Shown piece after piece: positions 63,037 through 64,000 of a DNA stretch of 64,000 bases. The position numbers and the translations under genes were made by a program. Source of the DNA: Clostridiaceae bacterium (GTDB lineage Bacteria > Bacillota > Clostridia > Lachnospirales > Lachnospiraceae); the NCBI GenBank assembly GCA_910575795.1, contig CAJTGE010000013.1:62001-126000 (forward strand), given 5' to 3'. The notes beneath the pieces are model-generated. The model made no database searches. It was not told the origin of the DNA and saw nothing but the letters and a program-made list of their open reading frames with translations. Positions within the stretch are counted from its first letter, which is position 1, and the number at the start of each line of letters is the position of its first letter.

Positions 63037-63312
63037 TTACCGGCAGCAGCCGTGATGGCCGCCGTGGGACTGGCCCGCATATCCGCAGAGCCCGTCACAG
63101 TAACCGCTCTCATGGTGATAGCCACAATAGTATGTTCCTTCATGGGTGTGGCGGCCCGTCTCTGCGCAGTCGTCGTAAGGACAAACCTGGTAGGACGTAT
63201 TTACCGGGGCAGCCTGTCTGTGATGGCCGTGCGCGTAGACCGGAGTGGCTACGAAACATGTGATGCACAGCGTAAGCAGGGCAACAGCCGGCAGATTTTT
63301 TTTGTGACGCAT
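63037..63312 (-). CDS. Small exported Cys/His-rich protein
   Basis: A 91-residue protein. A signal peptide (KKNLPAVALLTLCITCFVATPVYAHG, cleavage after about 27) is followed by a short mature part rich in His, Cys and Tyr: CPYDDCAETGRHTHEGTYYCGYHHE and YCDGLCGYAGQSHGGHHGCC. The pattern suggests metal binding, but I know no function; similar proteins occur in Clostridia. The start at 63312 (minus) follows AAGGAGGCG. Confidence 0.65.
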   Translation of the reverse strand: MRHKKNLPAVALLTLCITCFVATPVYAHGHHRQAAPVNTSYQVCPYDDCAETGRHTHEGTYYCGYHHESGYCDGLCGYAGQSHGGHHGCCR

Positions 63313-63514
63313 GATAATCGCCTCCTTTTTCTTCCATTCTATCACAGGCAGATGGTTCTGTCCATAGACAAATCAGGCGGATATAGCGGGCAGGTTTCTT
63401 ACGAATTTTTTAAGTTCATGTTATTGTGAACAGGAAGAGTTTTGTAACAGTTTAAGCTTTGAACTGCTGCACATTTTTACAACCGAATTCATCACACGAA
63501 AAGGGGATAGAACG

Positions 63515-64000
63515 ATGTTTGAAAAGGTATTCAGGCTGACAGACAATAACACGACGGTGCGGACAGAGGTTATGGCCGGGATCACGACTTTTATGACCAT
63601 GGCGTATATTCTGGCTGTAAATCCCAGTATTTTAAGCGCGGCGGGCATGGATCCTACGGCTGTGCTTCTGGCCACGGCGCTGGCCTCCTTTATCGGCACG
63701 GCCTGTATGGCGTTTCTGGCGAACCTGCCGTTTGCGCTGTCGGCGGGTATGGGGCTGAACGCCTATCTGGCGTATACGGTTGTCCTTGGCTATGGCGTGA
63801 GCTGGCAGGTTGCGCTGCTGGCGGTATTTGTCGAGGGCGCGGTGTTTATTGTCCTCTCCCTGACCAATGTCCGCGAGGCCATTTTTAATGCCATTCCGCT
63901 GACGCTGAAAAAGGGCGTTTCGGTCGGTATCGGGCTGTTTATCGCGTTTATCGGCCTGCAGAATGCGGGGCTGTGCGTAGATTCGGCCACTCTGGTCACA
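63515..64000 (+). CDS. AzgA/PbuG-type purine permease, 3'-truncated by the window end
   Basis: The first 162 residues of a membrane transporter; the frame is still open at the window end. It starts MFEKVFRLTDNNTTVRTEVMAGITTFMTMAYILAVNPSILS, the hallmark of AzgA-family guanine/hypoxanthine permeases, and FALSAGMGLNAYLAYTVV follows. The ATG at 63515 follows AAGGGGA. No purine riboswitch was recognised in the 200 bp upstream. Confidence 0.88.
   Translation, partial: MFEKVFRLTDNNTTVRTEVMAGITTFMTMAYILAVNPSILSAAGMDPTAVLLATALASFIGTACMAFLANLPFALSAGMGLNAYLAYTVVLGYGVSWQVALLAVFVEGAVFIVLSLTNVREAIFNAIPLTLKKGVSVGIGLFIAFIGLQNAGLCVDSATLVT

Noticed and set aside
63313..63514. Possible purine riboswitch before the AzgA permease.
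   Set aside because: The conserved purine-aptamer junction and loop sequences are absent; only small hairpins are seen.

Overview
The window looks like a chromosomal segment of a spore-forming member of the Clostridia, most like Lachnospiraceae. Reasons: moderately high G+C with GGAGG-type ribosome binding sites throughout; a Gram-positive replicative polymerase (PolC); GatCAB with an archaeal-type AspRS; three T-box leaders; a GerW/YtfJ sporulation protein; and Firmicute gene orders (frr-uppS-cdsA-dxr-rseP, rpmB-asp23-fakA-recG, yicC-gmk-rpoZ). The genus assignment is inference only.

Layout. 1-5213: a type I-C CRISPR-Cas operon (cas5c cut by the window edge, cas8c, cas7c, cas4, cas1, cas2); a separately translated small subunit, cas11c, is predicted inside cas8c. 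5214-7509: an A+T-rich leader and an array of 32 identical 32-bp repeats plus a broken terminal repeat. A C-rich, G-poor stretch separates the array from pyrH. 7680-19068: pyrH, frr, uppS, cdsA, dxr, rseP, ispG, polC (ribosome recycling, cell-wall lipid carrier, phospholipid precursor, MEP isoprenoid pathway, replication). 19176-21199: a PatB-type C-S lyase and an alanine-rich heptad-repeat coiled-coil protein. 21292-26681: T-box leader, aspS, gatC, gatA, gatB, the indirect route to Asn-tRNA and Gln-tRNA; the T-box has overlapping GAA/AAC specifier codons. 26909-30925: Phe T-box with pheS-pheT. 30926-32000: a low-G+C gene (DUF3781-like) between two oppositely oriented copies of a palindromic element. 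32001-38396: eno, secG, rnr, smpB, a GDSL esterase and a MATE transporter. 38461-41785 (minus): a tryptophan ABC transporter behind a Trp T-box. 42049-45795: small membrane protein, GNAT enzyme, AraC relic, GH13 glucosidase and a SprA-like zinc peptidase. 46038-51664: yicC-gmk-rpoZ and rimO-pgsA-cinA. 51750-59613: ytfI/gerW pair, a 45-residue membrane protein, tag, rpmB (minus), asp23-fakA-recG and a GNAT. 59803-64000: chemotaxis receptor, DUF362 ferredoxin-type protein, a Cys/His-rich exported protein (minus) and the start of an AzgA purine permease.

Three dispersed non-coding repeat families stand out. (1) A ~165-bp TA-flanked palindrome, MITE-like, with two full copies, one half copy and one vestige. 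(2) A ~140-155-bp palindrome whose core is conserved while its 21-23-bp outer arms differ between copies yet remain perfectly self-complementary. (3) A ~110-130-bp hairpin element that begins right after the U-run of an intrinsic terminator and ends just before the ribosome binding site of aspS, pheS and rnr.

The three T-boxes check one another. In each, the proposed specifier triplet lies exactly 6 nt before a GAG(C/G) motif, and the codon read (AAC, TTC, TGG) fits the downstream gene (Asn-tRNA formation, PheRS, Trp transport). No tRNA, rRNA, tmRNA or transposase gene was recognised.
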